Positions 15,691 to 24,389 of a stretch of DNA of 33,826 bases are shown in pieces. The stretch is from Streptomyces spororaveus (GTDB lineage Bacteria; Actinomycetota; Actinomycetes; Streptomycetales; Streptomycetaceae). Positions within the stretch are counted from its first letter, which is position 1, and every line of letters begins with the position of its first letter. Under the pieces are notes generated by a model. It had not been told where the DNA came from. It worked only from the letters and a program-made list of their open reading frames with translations, and searched no databases. The stretch covers positions 1 through 33,826 of the forward strand of contig NZ_BNED01000007.1 in the NCBI RefSeq assembly GCF_016755875.1. Direction: 5' to 3'. The translations under genes and the position numbers were made by a program.

Positions 15691-18504
15691 TCAGGCGGCA
15701 GTGTAGGTGAGGCCGGTGCCGGGGTCGTAGGCGACGGCGTACCGACCGACAGCTCCGGCCAGGTTGGGGTCGAGGACGAGGGCGCGGGTGGAGCGCAGCC
15801 AGGGGTGGCTGGACCAGCCGGGCAGTGGGCTGAGGTGGTCGAGGGCTTCGCCGGTGAGGCGGGCGGGTAGGCGCATCATGTCGCCTGCGAGGGTGTCGAG
15901 GTGGGCGTGTACGAGGGTGCCGTCCGCGCCGAGAGGCTGGCCGCCCAGGGTCGTGTAGCCGGCCGGGGTGCGGATGATGAGAACGGCCTCGATGGACATC
16001 TCTCCGTCGCGGACGACGGCGGCCAGGTGGTCCTCAGTGCTGGCCTGAGTGCTGGCGTAGTGGAGGCCGTCGAGGGTCTTGGCGGTGTGCTCGCCGGTGC
16101 GGGTGAGGAGGAACTTGGCAGCCTCCTTACGCCGGGTTTCCTGCTCCTGGTCCCACTCCGTCTGGGCCTTCTCGGCGTCGGCCTGCCAGGCCGGCGGGAC
16201 GACAGGCGTCTCGCCGTACACGGCGGCGACGAGTTCGGGGACCTGGGACGGGACCGCCCATCCTCCGGCGTTCTCCGCGGCCAGGACGAGGGACGCGGTG
16301 CGGAGCAGGAGGTGGCGGCCGTAGATGTACTCAGCGCCCCGCTCGATGCGGGGCGGCGCCCCGGCAAGGCCGGGCTGCAGGGCGGTGACGTAGACGGTTG
16401 GCCGCGTCAGCCGTGCCGGCCGGCTGGTTCCCTCGTGGCGGTGGACGCGTCCGACGCGCTGCAGGAGCAGGTCGACGGGGGCGAGGTCGGTGACGATCAG
16501 GTCCGCGTCGATGTCGAACGACTGCTCGGCTACCTGCGTGGCCACGAGGATCAGACGGCCCGGGCGCGGGGTGTCTTTGTCGGGCCCGAGCTGGGCAAGA
16601 AGCCGCTCGGTGCGGTCGGCGCGGGCGGCGGCGGTGAGCTGCCCGTGCAGGATGACCGTGTCGGTCCCGTACCGGGCGGCGAGCTGCCGGTGAGTGCGCT
16701 GCGCCCTGCTGACGGTGTTGCGGATGATCAGCGCGCACCCGCCGTCGGCGAGTTCCTGATCGAGGAGGTTGATGACGGGCTGCTCGGCCTGCGTGTCGGT
16801 GAGGCGGATGCCGCGCAGTAGTGCGGGTTCGGGGAGAACGCGGAGGCGGACGGGCAGGTCGGGCCGCCAGGTCGCGGTGTGCGCGGTCAGGGGGGCGGGC
16901 ATGCCGGGCCAGACGCAGGTGACGTTGGGGTATCCGCCCGGGTCGGAGAGGGCGACGGTGCGCGCCGGTTCCGCGCCGGCCATGTACGCGGCAGCAAGCT
17001 CGGCGCGTTGCGCGGGAGGCAGGGTCGCCGACAGGAGGATCACCGGAACGCGGGCCTGCCCGAGCCAGAAGAGGGCCTCTTTCAGGAACTGTGACATGTA
17101 GACGTCGCAGGCGTGGACCTCGTCAAGGATGACGACCTTCCCCGCGAGCCCGGCGGTGCGGAGCATGACGTGCCTGGTGCGGGTCGCGGCGTACAGGAGC
17201 TGGTCGATGGTGCCGACGGTGAGATGCGCGAGCAGTCCGCGCTTGGGGCCGAGGAACCAGTCGGCCGGACCGTAGCGGTTACAGCAGTCGTCGGCGTCTT
17301 CCTGGACGCTGCGGAACCGGGCGTCGGCCGCCGTCCAGTCCCCGGCCAGCATCGCTTTCCACTCGGTGTTGAAGGCACGTTTCCCGTGGAGGAGCACGGC
17401 TTCGTCCTCGGCACCCGGCTGGACCTGCGAGGCCCAGGCGCGAACGTTGGTGAACATCGGGTCGGAGGTGGCCTGCGTCGGCATCCCGACGAACACCCCG
17501 GACAGGCCGAACCGTTCGGCCATCACCTCGGCCACGGCCAGCGCCGTCTTCGTCTTCCCCTCGCCCATCGGCGCCTCGAGGACCACCAGCCCGGGCGCGC
17601 TCATCGTCCGCACGATGCCGACGGCGAGGGCCTGTGACGCGCGCGCGTCGTGCCCGAACCTCAGCTTCACCACATCGGTCCCCGCGGTCGGCTGCAGGGT
17701 GCGCAGGCCACCGCCCAGCCGGCGGTCCTGCCAAGCGGCAGCTGCCCGGCGGCGCGCGTCGGCCACGGACACACGGGCCAGATCGGGGATGCCGGGAAAG
17801 TGCCCGGCGTCCGAGGCGATCCAGTCCGCCATGACGACGAACCCGAGGAGCGTGAGCTGGTCCGCCCGGGCCGGCACCCCCACCGGCTGGACCTCGGCCA
17901 GCGACTCGTACCCCATGGCCAGGGTGAAAGCCTCGATGACCCGTGCCTGCGCGGCCTTCCACTCGGCGCTCCTGCCATGCGCGTCGCCATGGGCGTGGGT
18001 GACATCGCTCTGCGTCGCCGCCCGAAGAACACCATGATGTCCCGACACCATCGGGCACACCCAGTCGATACTCCGGCGCCCCCACCCGCCCGTGCCCTTC
18101 AGAACGGTCCGGAGCAGGAAGCCCCCCGCCTTGTCGTGCGCCCACTCCCGTGAGGTCCGGGCGGTGACAACCCCCTCACGCCAGCCCAACCCGGCCTCCG
18201 CGAGACGAGCGGCTTCAGCGGGAGCCTGCCGCTGGAACGCCGGAGTCGCCTTACCGCAGTCATGGATCCCGCAGACCCACGCGAAGAACCGGCGCCCATC
18301 ACCCGCCACCCGGTCGAGCATCTCCCGGGTCGCCGGAGCGAGGTAGTGGTCCCAGATGAGTTCGGCCACGGCCGCGGTATCAAGCATGTGAGAAAGCAGC
18401 AGGTTCACCGTCCCCCCGCCACGCCCGGCGGACTTCCCCCACAGGCAACCGAGCCGATCCATCTCCTCGGCACTCAGGCCAAGGCGGGTAAAGGTACACA
18501 GCAT
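15691..18504 (-). CDS. cas3: Cas3, HD nuclease-helicase
   Basis: The 937-residue fusion nicks and degrades target DNA recruited by Cascade. The HD nuclease is N-terminal: His39 in LLSHML, His81-Asp82 in GIHDCGK, and later SGHHG. The SF2 helicase follows, with Walker A APMGEGKT, the DEAD-box variant ILDEVHACD, motif III LLSATL, and motifs V-VI in VATQVAEQSFDIDADL and LLLQRVGRVHRH. All catalytic residues I can see are intact. ATG at 18504 gives the usual start shortly before the HD domain; the frame is open to 18576. It is separated from cse1 by the eroded array and a reverse-strand gene, so it is probably transcribed separately. No clear promoter was found in the 102 bp before array 4. Confidence 0.93.
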   Translation of the reverse strand: MLCTFTRLGLSAEEMDRLGCLWGKSAGRGGGTVNLLLSHMLDTAAVAELIWDHYLAPATREMLDRVAGDGRRFFAWVCGIHDCGKATPAFQRQAPAEAARLAEAGLGWREGVVTARTSREWAHDKAGGFLLRTVLKGTGGWGRRSIDWVCPMVSGHHGVLRAATQSDVTHAHGDAHGRSAEWKAAQARVIEAFTLAMGYESLAEVQPVGVPARADQLTLLGFVVMADWIASDAGHFPGIPDLARVSVADARRRAAAAWQDRRLGGGLRTLQPTAGTDVVKLRFGHDARASQALAVGIVRTMSAPGLVVLEAPMGEGKTKTALAVAEVMAERFGLSGVFVGMPTQATSDPMFTNVRAWASQVQPGAEDEAVLLHGKRAFNTEWKAMLAGDWTAADARFRSVQEDADDCCNRYGPADWFLGPKRGLLAHLTVGTIDQLLYAATRTRHVMLRTAGLAGKVVILDEVHACDVYMSQFLKEALFWLGQARVPVILLSATLPPAQRAELAAAYMAGAEPARTVALSDPGGYPNVTCVWPGMPAPLTAHTATWRPDLPVRLRVLPEPALLRGIRLTDTQAEQPVINLLDQELADGGCALIIRNTVSRAQRTHRQLAARYGTDTVILHGQLTAAARADRTERLLAQLGPDKDTPRPGRLILVATQVAEQSFDIDADLIVTDLAPVDLLLQRVGRVHRHEGTSRPARLTRPTVYVTALQPGLAGAPPRIERGAEYIYGRHLLLRTASLVLAAENAGGWAVPSQVPELVAAVYGETPVVPPAWQADAEKAQTEWDQEQETRRKEAAKFLLTRTGEHTAKTLDGLHYASTQASTEDHLAAVVRDGEMSIEAVLIIRTPAGYTTLGGQPLGADGTLVHAHLDTLAGDMMRLPARLTGEALDHLSPLPGWSSHPWLRSTRALVLDPNLAGAVGRYAVAYDPGTGLTYTAA

Positions 18505-18606
18505 GACCACAACCGTATGACAGGGCACTGACACAACCCCCACCCCGCCCAGATCCCAAGAAGACACCCACAACACCCGCTCCTCCTGGAATCACCTGGG
18601 AGCAGC

Positions 18607-18879
18607 GGGCCATCCCCGCGAGGCGCAGGGTCGACGTTGGACGAGCCGTGACCACGTTCCGCATCGCGGGACCATCCCCGCGGGCGCGGGGTGGACGCAC
18701 TCGGACCTCCACGCCGTGGGTCTCCCCTCGGACCATCCCCGCAGGCGCGGGGTCGACTTGTTCAGCTGCTCGGCGAACGTGATGGCCTCCGGACCATCCC
18801 CGCAGGCGCGGGGTCGACGCCTTGGGGTCCCAGGAGTACGACGTCATTTCCGGACCATCCCCGCAGGCGCGGGGTCGAC
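18607..18879 (-). CRISPR. CRISPR array 4, type I-E, five repeats
   Basis: Repeats start at 18607, 18669, 18730, 18791 and 18852, with four 33-bp spacers. The leftmost repeat (18607-18635) is 29 bp and degenerate and the second carries a GTGGAC end. The three rightmost are identical, so the leader end is at the right. The repeat type is that of arrays 1 and 2, with the GCAGGCG centre seen in part of array 1. The trailer points at the cas3 start 102 bp away. Confidence 0.95.
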
Positions 18880-18930
18880 ACTTTCTGAGCTGCGACTTTA
18901 TCGGCCGAGCGGGGTGTTTTCGTTCAGTTG
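18880..18930 (-). promoter_or_regulatory. CRISPR leader of array 4
   Basis: It begins ACTTTCTGAGCTG directly after the last repeat and shares the CTTTATCG and GTTTTCGTTCAG blocks, at equal spacing, with the leader of array 1. Beyond about 18928 the two leaders diverge, though a T-run (CCTTTTTTGG) is added here. Confidence 0.8.
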
Positions 18931-19169
18931 CCTTTTTTGGAGGGCGGGGCGAGAGGAACACCCTGTCCAGGTCGACGGGCTGCCACCGACCGCTCAATCA
19001 CACCGAGCTCGTCGGCGACCGCACGAGGTGTGCTGCTTCATCAGGAAGTCTCCCCAGCAGCTACTTGCCCCTTTCTCCATCCCGTTCTCTGCCGCATACC
19101 GATACCCCGAGTCACGGTCCTCCTTCACGCCGGGCGAACTCCTAGCATGCGCGGCCGCACCGACAACCA

Positions 19170-19670
19170 AGCTAGGTGGTGGGGAGGAGGCCGGCGCATT
19201 CCTCAGGGCCGAGGATACGGATGCCCGGTTTTTCGGCCTTGGGGAGCCGGCCTTCTCGCCCGCCACCACGGGGGTGGTGCGCTTGGACACCGACGACGAT
19301 GCATTTCCGCCGGCCCGCTCGATCAGCTCGTCCCGGCCTCGGTCCCTTCCTGGCCTGGAACCGCGGAGGAAGACCTTGAAGAACAGGATCGTCTGGCCGT
19401 CGTCCGTAACAACCCCGCCAGCCCGCCACGGCGTCCGGAGAGGAGCGCCCCCAAGCCCCGGCCGCGGCCGGGCCCCCTGCCGAACCTCCCCCCGCGGCCC
19501 GGCCCACGGTCGAGCCCGCAGTCGGCCCGCCTGCCGCACCGGATGAACCAGCGGCCGCACCGCCTCTGCTGGCTGTCAGCAAACCCGTCTTCCATCACGA
19601 CCAGAACCAGCTACCCCCCTTCGAAGCGTCAGCCCTCCGACGCCGACACTTCGTCAGCAGCGGACCCTGA
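19170..19670 (+). pseudogene. Decayed coding remnant of unknown family
   Basis: Three consecutive plus-strand segments in different frames show protein-like composition with GC-rich third bases. One has RAEDTDARFFGLGEPAFSP and GVVRLDTDDDAFPP (about 19200-19320). The next has TAEEDLEEQDRLAVVRN (about 19320-19405). The last is an Ala/Pro-rich stretch ending LPPFEASALRRRHFVSSGP and a stop at 19668-19670. A terminator follows 44 bp later, as for a true 3' end. I read this as one gene broken by two frameshifts and missing its 5' part. The family is not recognised, and 18931-19169 holds nothing I can name. Confidence 0.4.
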
Positions 19671-19713
19671 TCCCACCCGGCACCTCTCGCCCGGCCACGA
19701 AGCCGAGCACAGC

Positions 19714-19745
19714 GAAGGCCCGCCCCCATCGGGGGCGGGCCCTTC
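19714..19745 (+). terminator. Strong GC hairpin terminator
   Basis: GAAGGCCCGCCCCC pairs with GGGGGCGGGCCCTTC, with one bulged C, around a two-base loop. It follows the end of the decayed gene at 19670 and faces the convergent toxin gene. No U-tract is present, which is common for streptomycete terminators. Confidence 0.65.
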
Positions 19746-19839
19746 CCGACAGGCCGCGCAGCGCGCGGCTCGTGCGACCGCACTCTCGTGGCCGGGTTCC
19801 GCCGCATGCAGCACGGAGCCGCTGCTGATCACGTGCCGG

Positions 19840-20220
19840 TCAGGAAGCCGGGCGCAGTGAGCGGAGCCGGTCGGCGACGTCGTACACGGTCAGGCGCAGG
19901 CCGCGGATGTCGGTGATCAGGTCGCGCCATGGTTCGAAGGCGGTGTCGATGTCCTTGCCGGAGGCCTTGATGTAGGCGACGGCGATGCCGTAGCCGAAGT
20001 ACTCGTTGCGGGCCGGCAGCGGGCGGGTGAGGACGATCTGCTCCAGCAGCGCAGCCGCCCGCCAGTAGGCGTCCGGCTCTTCCGTCCCCCAGGACGGGGT
20101 GTTGACCCGGTGGCGGGCGACCGCGGCGACCAGACCCGAATAGTCCAGGACGCCAAGGTCCTTGCCGAGGAGGTCCTCCTGCCGGTCCAGGAGCCAACGG
20201 ATGTCGATGTGCAGTTCCAA
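19840..20220 (-). CDS. Fic/Doc-like toxin of a toxin-antitoxin pair
   Basis: The 126-residue protein matches the small Fic/Doc-type toxins common in Streptomyces: LHIDIRWLLDRQEDLL, then YSGLVAAVARHRVNTPSWG, then WRAAALLEQIVLTRPLPARN, then YGIAVAYIKASGKDID. The core aligns with the Fic helix, but the HPFxDGNxxR catalytic motif is absent. ARNEYFGYGIAVAYI stands in its place, so classical AMP- or phosphotransfer chemistry may be lost or altered. The start is TTG at 20220, three bases after the antitoxin stop, so the pair is coupled with the antitoxin first. Confidence 0.7.
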   Translation of the reverse strand: MELHIDIRWLLDRQEDLLGKDLGVLDYSGLVAAVARHRVNTPSWGTEEPDAYWRAAALLEQIVLTRPLPARNEYFGYGIAVAYIKASGKDIDTAFEPWRDLITDIRGLRLTVYDVADRLRSLRPAS

Positions 20221-20223
20221 GGG

Positions 20224-20466
20224 TCAGGCCGCCCGGGTTCCGCCGGCCGCGGGCGGTGCGCCGAACTCCGCGTCGAACGCGGCTGCGATGCCCGGCCGGC
20301 CGACCGTCTCGCGGAACGCCGCGGTGGCCCGGCCCAGGGCGAGCTGGTTCTCCTCCTCGATGGCCAGTGCTGCCAGATAGGCGCGCAGGCTCTTGCCGTG
20401 GGCGGCAGCCAGGGCGGCGAGGCGGTCCCGGGTCTCGGAGTCGATCTTCACGGTGGTATCAGCCAT
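20224..20466 (-). CDS. Antitoxin, ribbon-helix-helix type
   Basis: The 80-residue protein starts MADTTVKIDSETRDRLAALA, a beta-strand and helix as in RHH/Arc-type antitoxins, then KSLRAYLAALAIEEENQLALG and a C-terminal toxin-binding tail. ATG at 20466 fits the family; an in-frame ATG five codons upstream would fall inside the palindromic operator. It is the first gene of the pair. Confidence 0.75.
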   Translation of the reverse strand: MADTTVKIDSETRDRLAALAAAHGKSLRAYLAALAIEEENQLALGRATAAFRETVGRPGIAAAFDAEFGAPPAAGGTRAA

Positions 20467-20473
20467 ACCCCGA

Positions 20474-20491
20474 GTATGCACGCATGCATAC
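20474..20491. promoter_or_regulatory. Palindromic operator of the toxin-antitoxin pair
   Basis: GTATGCA and TGCATAC form perfect 7-bp arms around CGCA, 8 to 25 bases upstream of the antitoxin ATG. RHH antitoxins typically bind such short palindromes and repress their own operon. The site overlaps where a promoter -10 would lie if the transcript is nearly leaderless. Confidence 0.6.
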
Positions 20492-20553
20492 CTTCACGAA
20501 TACCCCTTCGGGAGTCCGCTGCCCCCGTCCGCACGTGGCCTGCGCGCGAGCCG

Positions 20554-21144
20554 TCATCCGTCCTGGGCGGCCAGGAGCAGAACCAGAGCCCTGGAGTGGG
20601 TTGTGCCGAGCGTGGTGGCCAGCGTGTCGGCGGACATGCCGTCGTCGCCCAGCGCCCCGGCGGCCTCCCGTCCGACCCGGGCGGCGATCCGCTCCAGCAC
20701 ACCCGCAGCGCGCAGCGCGGCCAACGGGGTGTCCGCGGCCGTGGCGGTCAGCTGCCCGGCCATCGCGGCCAGGAGCGCGGCCAGCGGCTCGGGCAGCGGC
20801 ACGGCCGCCTCGCGGACGACGGACAGGTGCGCGGCCCAGTCCGCGAGCGGTCCCGAAAGGTCCACGTCCGCTTCATACAGGGGCCGGTCGCCGATCGTGT
20901 CCCAGTCCAGGGGGTACTGGGCGGCGCTGCGCCATCCGCACGCGCACCCCGCCCGCAAAGCCTCCGCGCGCGGACGGCGGGCCCGCCCGTCATACGCCGA
21001 CCAATGCCTGGTCGACGGCACCTCCGAACCGCTCCCGACATCGAAATACACCGGACCCGGCTCACCACCGCCGATGAGTACACCCACCGCGCCCGCGTGT
21101 GCGTCCCCGAAATCAACCGTCCACCAGTCCCACTCCACCAGCAC
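20554..21144 (-). CDS. Hypothetical protein
   Basis: The protein is about 196 residues if it starts at GTG 21144 (MLVEWDWWTVDFGD). The frame stays open to a GTG at 21270, with a less protein-like N-terminus. Features are an acidic strand-rich N-terminal half (HAGAVGVLIGGGEPGPVYFDVG), a CACGW motif that may bind metal, and a helical Ala/Leu-rich C-terminal half ending TTHSRALVLLLAAQDG. No signal peptide or membrane helix is seen. It lies 88 bp upstream of the antitoxin on the same strand. I do not recognise the family. Confidence 0.6.
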   Translation of the reverse strand: MLVEWDWWTVDFGDAHAGAVGVLIGGGEPGPVYFDVGSGSEVPSTRHWSAYDGRARRPRAEALRAGCACGWRSAAQYPLDWDTIGDRPLYEADVDLSGPLADWAAHLSVVREAAVPLPEPLAALLAAMAGQLTATAADTPLAALRAAGVLERIAARVGREAAGALGDDGMSADTLATTLGTTHSRALVLLLAAQDG

Positions 21145-22004
21145 ACCACTCTCGCCCACGTTCCCGCCGACAGACCGGCCGGATCCCTTGCGACCCTGCC
21201 CCGCCCGCGAACCCGCCCACACCCCGGCCGCCCCAACAACCAGCGCGGTTGGATACCTGGCTTTGTACACGGGAATGGGTTCTGGCTCGGGTTCTCCCTT
21301 TGGTCTCGCGATCGGAGAGGCCCGCTTCTCGGCGCGTTCGCGGGCGCAGCGGGACTCGGCTGTGTACCAAACCGGCCGGCGGACCGATCAGCGGCCGGTG
21401 ACGTTGGGGCGGCCCGGTGGTACTGCTGCCCCCAGAGCGCTCTGGGCACCGGGCCTCACCCACGCACGCCATATCGGCGCGGGCTGACCACGACCTAACC
21501 GGCGCCCGCACCGGTCGGAACACGGCCCGGAAAACTGGTCCTGACACCTGACGCTGCCACCACCACGAACGGCGACATCCATCCCCGAGCGACAGCAGCA
21601 AGGAACGGAAGGCGTCAGGCACCAGGACCCAGGTTCCGCCCCAGGCAGGCCGAGGAGAACGGCAGGGCGTGCCCGGGACGGCGTGCACCCAGCCCTTCAA
21701 CGACCGAGCACACCACCGGTTCCGCGCCCTGGCCGCCGGGATGCGAACCTCGCAGTTCTACACATCCGGCCGGCCTGCAAACCGACCACCGAGGTGTGGG
21801 CGCGCCGGCACGCGCACGAGGGGATGGGCGGCATCTGGACCGTGACCGCAAAGCCTCCCCGCCTCAGCTGCCTACCTTGCGACGAGCACAGGCGAGCGTC
21901 CCCCGGCGTCCGCGCCCGCGCGCCGTCTTCGCCCGGGTTCCAGGCGCGTCCGGGGGCAGGTGGGGCAGTCACCTCGGTGTCTGCTTCAGTGGCCGCTGTC
22001 GGTG
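21145..22004. other. 860-bp interval without a confident gene
   Basis: Frames on both strands are open for 60-190 codons but have Arg/Pro/Ser-rich composition and no recognisable domain, as expected for GC-rich noncoding or decayed DNA. No repeat, tRNA or strong hairpin was noticed. It may contain the promoter of the hypothetical gene at 20554-21144. Confidence 0.5.
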
Positions 22005-22997
22005 TCACCAGCGCAGGAGCATCACTGCGGCGCTGGCTCCGCTGGCGAGTCCGAAGAGAGCGACCGTGTCGCCCGGGGCCAGCCGGCGGTGGCGCACTGC
22101 CTGGGCGAGTTGGAGGGGCAGGGTCGCGGCGGCGGCGTTGCCGGTGTGGGGGAAGGTGGGGATGATCTGCGCGGGTTCGATGTCCATGCGGGTGCGGAAG
22201 GCGTCGACGAAGGGCACGGACGGCTGGTGGACGCAGACAAGGTTGAGGTCGCGGACGTTGACGTGCTGTTCCTTGAGCCACTGGGCGCCCTGGTCGTCGA
22301 GGTCGATGAAGGAGCCGAGCAGGGCGTCGGAGTCGATGTGGAGGCCCTGGGGGTGGTTGGGGGCGTGGTGGGGGTCGTAGAGGGTGGCGGCGGGCCATCC
22401 TGCGGAGTTGGCCAGGAACACCGATCCGGTGATGCCCGGGACAGGTGAGGCCTCCACCAGCAGGGCCGCCCCCAGGTCGGCGCCGGTCAGCGAGGTGAGT
22501 CCGGTGCGCAGCTGGTCTCGGGTGAGGTTCCAGCGGGAGAGGCGGGTGAGGGTTTCCCCGCAGGTGATCAGGACGCGGCGGTGCTGGCCGGTTCGGATGA
22601 GGGCGTCGGCGACCTGGAGGGCGTTGATGACGCCGTTGCACGCGTTGCCGATGTCGAAGGCCGGGCAGGACAGGCCCGTCTTCGCCGCGACGATGTGGGC
22701 GTTGGCGGGTTCGCGGACGTCGGCGCTGACCGCGGCGAACAGCAGCAGGTCGATGTCGGCCGGTGTGAGGCGGGCGGTGTGTAAGAGGCGGGCGGCGGCC
22801 CGGGCGGCGAGGTCGGAGGGCAGATCGCCGGGATCGGCGACGGTGCGTTCGTGCAGGCCGAAGGTGCGCTGCAGGAGACCGGCGGGCAGTCTGAGGGCGG
22901 GGCTGTGCTGGTGGAGGAGTTGTTCGATCTCGGTAACGTGCTGGCGTCGGGTGGGCAGATGGACTGTGGTGTGGGCGATGCGGCTGTGGGTGCTCAC
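22005..22997 (-). CDS. KAS III-like (FabH-like) 3-oxoacyl-ACP synthase
   Basis: The 330-residue thiolase-fold enzyme carries the full Cys-His-Asn triad of FabH-type condensing enzymes: Cys120 in IGNACNGVINAL, His257 in CVHQPSVPF and Asn287 in PHTGNAAAA. The C-terminus GDTVALFGLASGASAAVMLL is the typical last Gly-rich strand. GTG at 22997 overlaps the dehydrogenase stop as GTGA. FabH relatives outside fatty-acid loci often make starter units, signalling lactones or acyl transfers in natural products. No acyl carrier protein or other FAS/PKS gene lies in this window, so it is not housekeeping FabH. The product is unknown. Confidence 0.88.
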   Translation of the reverse strand: MSTHSRIAHTTVHLPTRRQHVTEIEQLLHQHSPALRLPAGLLQRTFGLHERTVADPGDLPSDLAARAAARLLHTARLTPADIDLLLFAAVSADVREPANAHIVAAKTGLSCPAFDIGNACNGVINALQVADALIRTGQHRRVLITCGETLTRLSRWNLTRDQLRTGLTSLTGADLGAALLVEASPVPGITGSVFLANSAGWPAATLYDPHHAPNHPQGLHIDSDALLGSFIDLDDQGAQWLKEQHVNVRDLNLVCVHQPSVPFVDAFRTRMDIEPAQIIPTFPHTGNAAAATLPLQLAQAVRHRRLAPGDTVALFGLASGASAAVMLLRW

Positions 22998-23920
22998 GCC
23001 GTCTCCTTCACGCGCCCGGACCTTTCGCCGGGTTGCTGGCCTGGTGGCCGGGCTGCCGCTGCGGGGGTGCGGGGCAGGCCGGTGACCGCGTGCTTGATGC
23101 GGTCGGTGAGGCTCAGCGGCAGCATCGTGTGGAGGGGGACGAGGAAGCGGGCTTCCCGGCCGACGACGTAGCGGGGACGCGGCCGACGGGCCGTCAGGCA
23201 TGTCTCGACGGTGCGTGCCACCGGTTCGGGGCCGGGTACTCGGCGGTCCACGGCGGTGAACAGGCGTGTGGTGCTGTCGTAGCCGGGGTTCGCCGGATCG
23301 CGGAGGGTGTTGAGGTCGGTCAGGGCGCGGCTGAGCATGGGGGTGGCGAACGCGCCGGGCTCGATCAGGCTGACGCGGACGCCGAGGTGGGCGGCCTCTA
23401 CGCGCAGGCAGTGGGTGAGGGCCGAGAGGGCGTGCTTGCCCGCGCTGTACCAGGCGCCCATCGGCCAGGGGACCCGGCCCAGGCCGGAGGAGATGTTGAC
23501 GATCCGGCCGCCGCCGCAGGCGGCCATGGCCGGCAGGACGAGCCGGCACAGCCGGGCCGGACCCAGCAGATTCACCTCCAGCAGGCGACGGGCGTCCTCG
23601 TCGTCCACGTCAGCGACCGCGCCTGCCTGTGGGATGCCGGCGTTGTTGACCAGCGCCCACGGCCCGCCGCCCGTCATCTCGGCGCACTCCTGGAGCGCCT
23701 GGCGGCAGGATGCCTCGCACGCGACGTCCAGCTGGACGGTGCGCAGGGCCAGGCCCCGCCCCGCGGCATCCGCCACGAGGTTCCGCGCCTTGTCCCGGTC
23801 GCGTGCACCGGCGATCACGTCCCAGCCCGCGCCCGCCAGACGGAACACGATCACCCGGCCAAACCCACCCGTCGCCCCCGTCACCAGCACACTCCGCCCG
23901 CCCGACCCCGCCACCAGCAC
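22994..23920 (-). CDS. Short-chain dehydrogenase/reductase
   Basis: The 308-residue classical SDR has the cofactor loop TGATGGFG, NNAGIPQ, the Ser in VNISSGLG and the catalytic YSAGK pair; an Arg after the second strand suggests NADP(H). The C-terminus extends about 50 residues past the Rossmann core with a hydrophobic segment around FLVPLHTMLPLSLTDRI, as in SDRs acting on lipid-like substrates. GTG at 23920 follows GGAAGGA. Coupling to the KAS III-like gene suggests it reduces that enzyme's 3-oxo product. Confidence 0.88.
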   Translation of the reverse strand: MLVAGSGGRSVLVTGATGGFGRVIVFRLAGAGWDVIAGARDRDKARNLVADAAGRGLALRTVQLDVACEASCRQALQECAEMTGGGPWALVNNAGIPQAGAVADVDDEDARRLLEVNLLGPARLCRLVLPAMAACGGGRIVNISSGLGRVPWPMGAWYSAGKHALSALTHCLRVEAAHLGVRVSLIEPGAFATPMLSRALTDLNTLRDPANPGYDSTTRLFTAVDRRVPGPEPVARTVETCLTARRPRPRYVVGREARFLVPLHTMLPLSLTDRIKHAVTGLPRTPAAAARPPGQQPGERSGRVKETA

Positions 23921-24389
23921 CCCACGTCCTTCCCAACTCGACTCGCCGCGCCTCGGCCCGCAGGCCGCGCCCCTCACGCGGACAACGACGAGGCCCCGGC
24001 AAGGTAGTGGCCCCCGCCGCCGGGGCCCGGCCGCGGCCGCGTACACCTTCAGCTGCTCCACTTCCAGACCCTCGGTCAGGGGCCTCCGGGAGTGCTTCGC
24101 GTCCGTGCTCACGGGTGCAGCCCACGGATCGGCGGCCTCCCGCACCGGCGGCTCGGCAGCGGCGGGAGCGGGGGGCTCGGGGGGCTCGGGGGTGGCGGCC
24201 GCAGCGGGAGCGGGCTCGGCGGGCAGGCGCGACCCGCGGGTCACCGGCCGCGCACCTGCGCGCGGCCAACACGTCCCTGGCCGGTACCGCGGCGCCGGCT
24301 GCAGGAGCGGGCGAGGCCGAGGTAACGGCAGTCGCCGCCGGGGCGGGTGCAGGTGCCGGGCCGGCAGGCTGCGGGCGCTATGTCCGAGG
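23921..24389. other. 469-bp Ala/Pro-rich interval, coding status unclear
   Basis: On the minus strand several frames encode Ala/Pro/Glu-rich sequence (PEPPEPPAPAAAEPP), followed by a more ordinary stretch LTEGLEVEQLKVYAAAAG. This resembles a linker and tail of a decayed gene. The plus strand has the GGGGGCTC motif repeated around 24170-24190. No intact gene is called. It may also carry the promoter for the SDR-KAS III pair. Confidence 0.4.
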
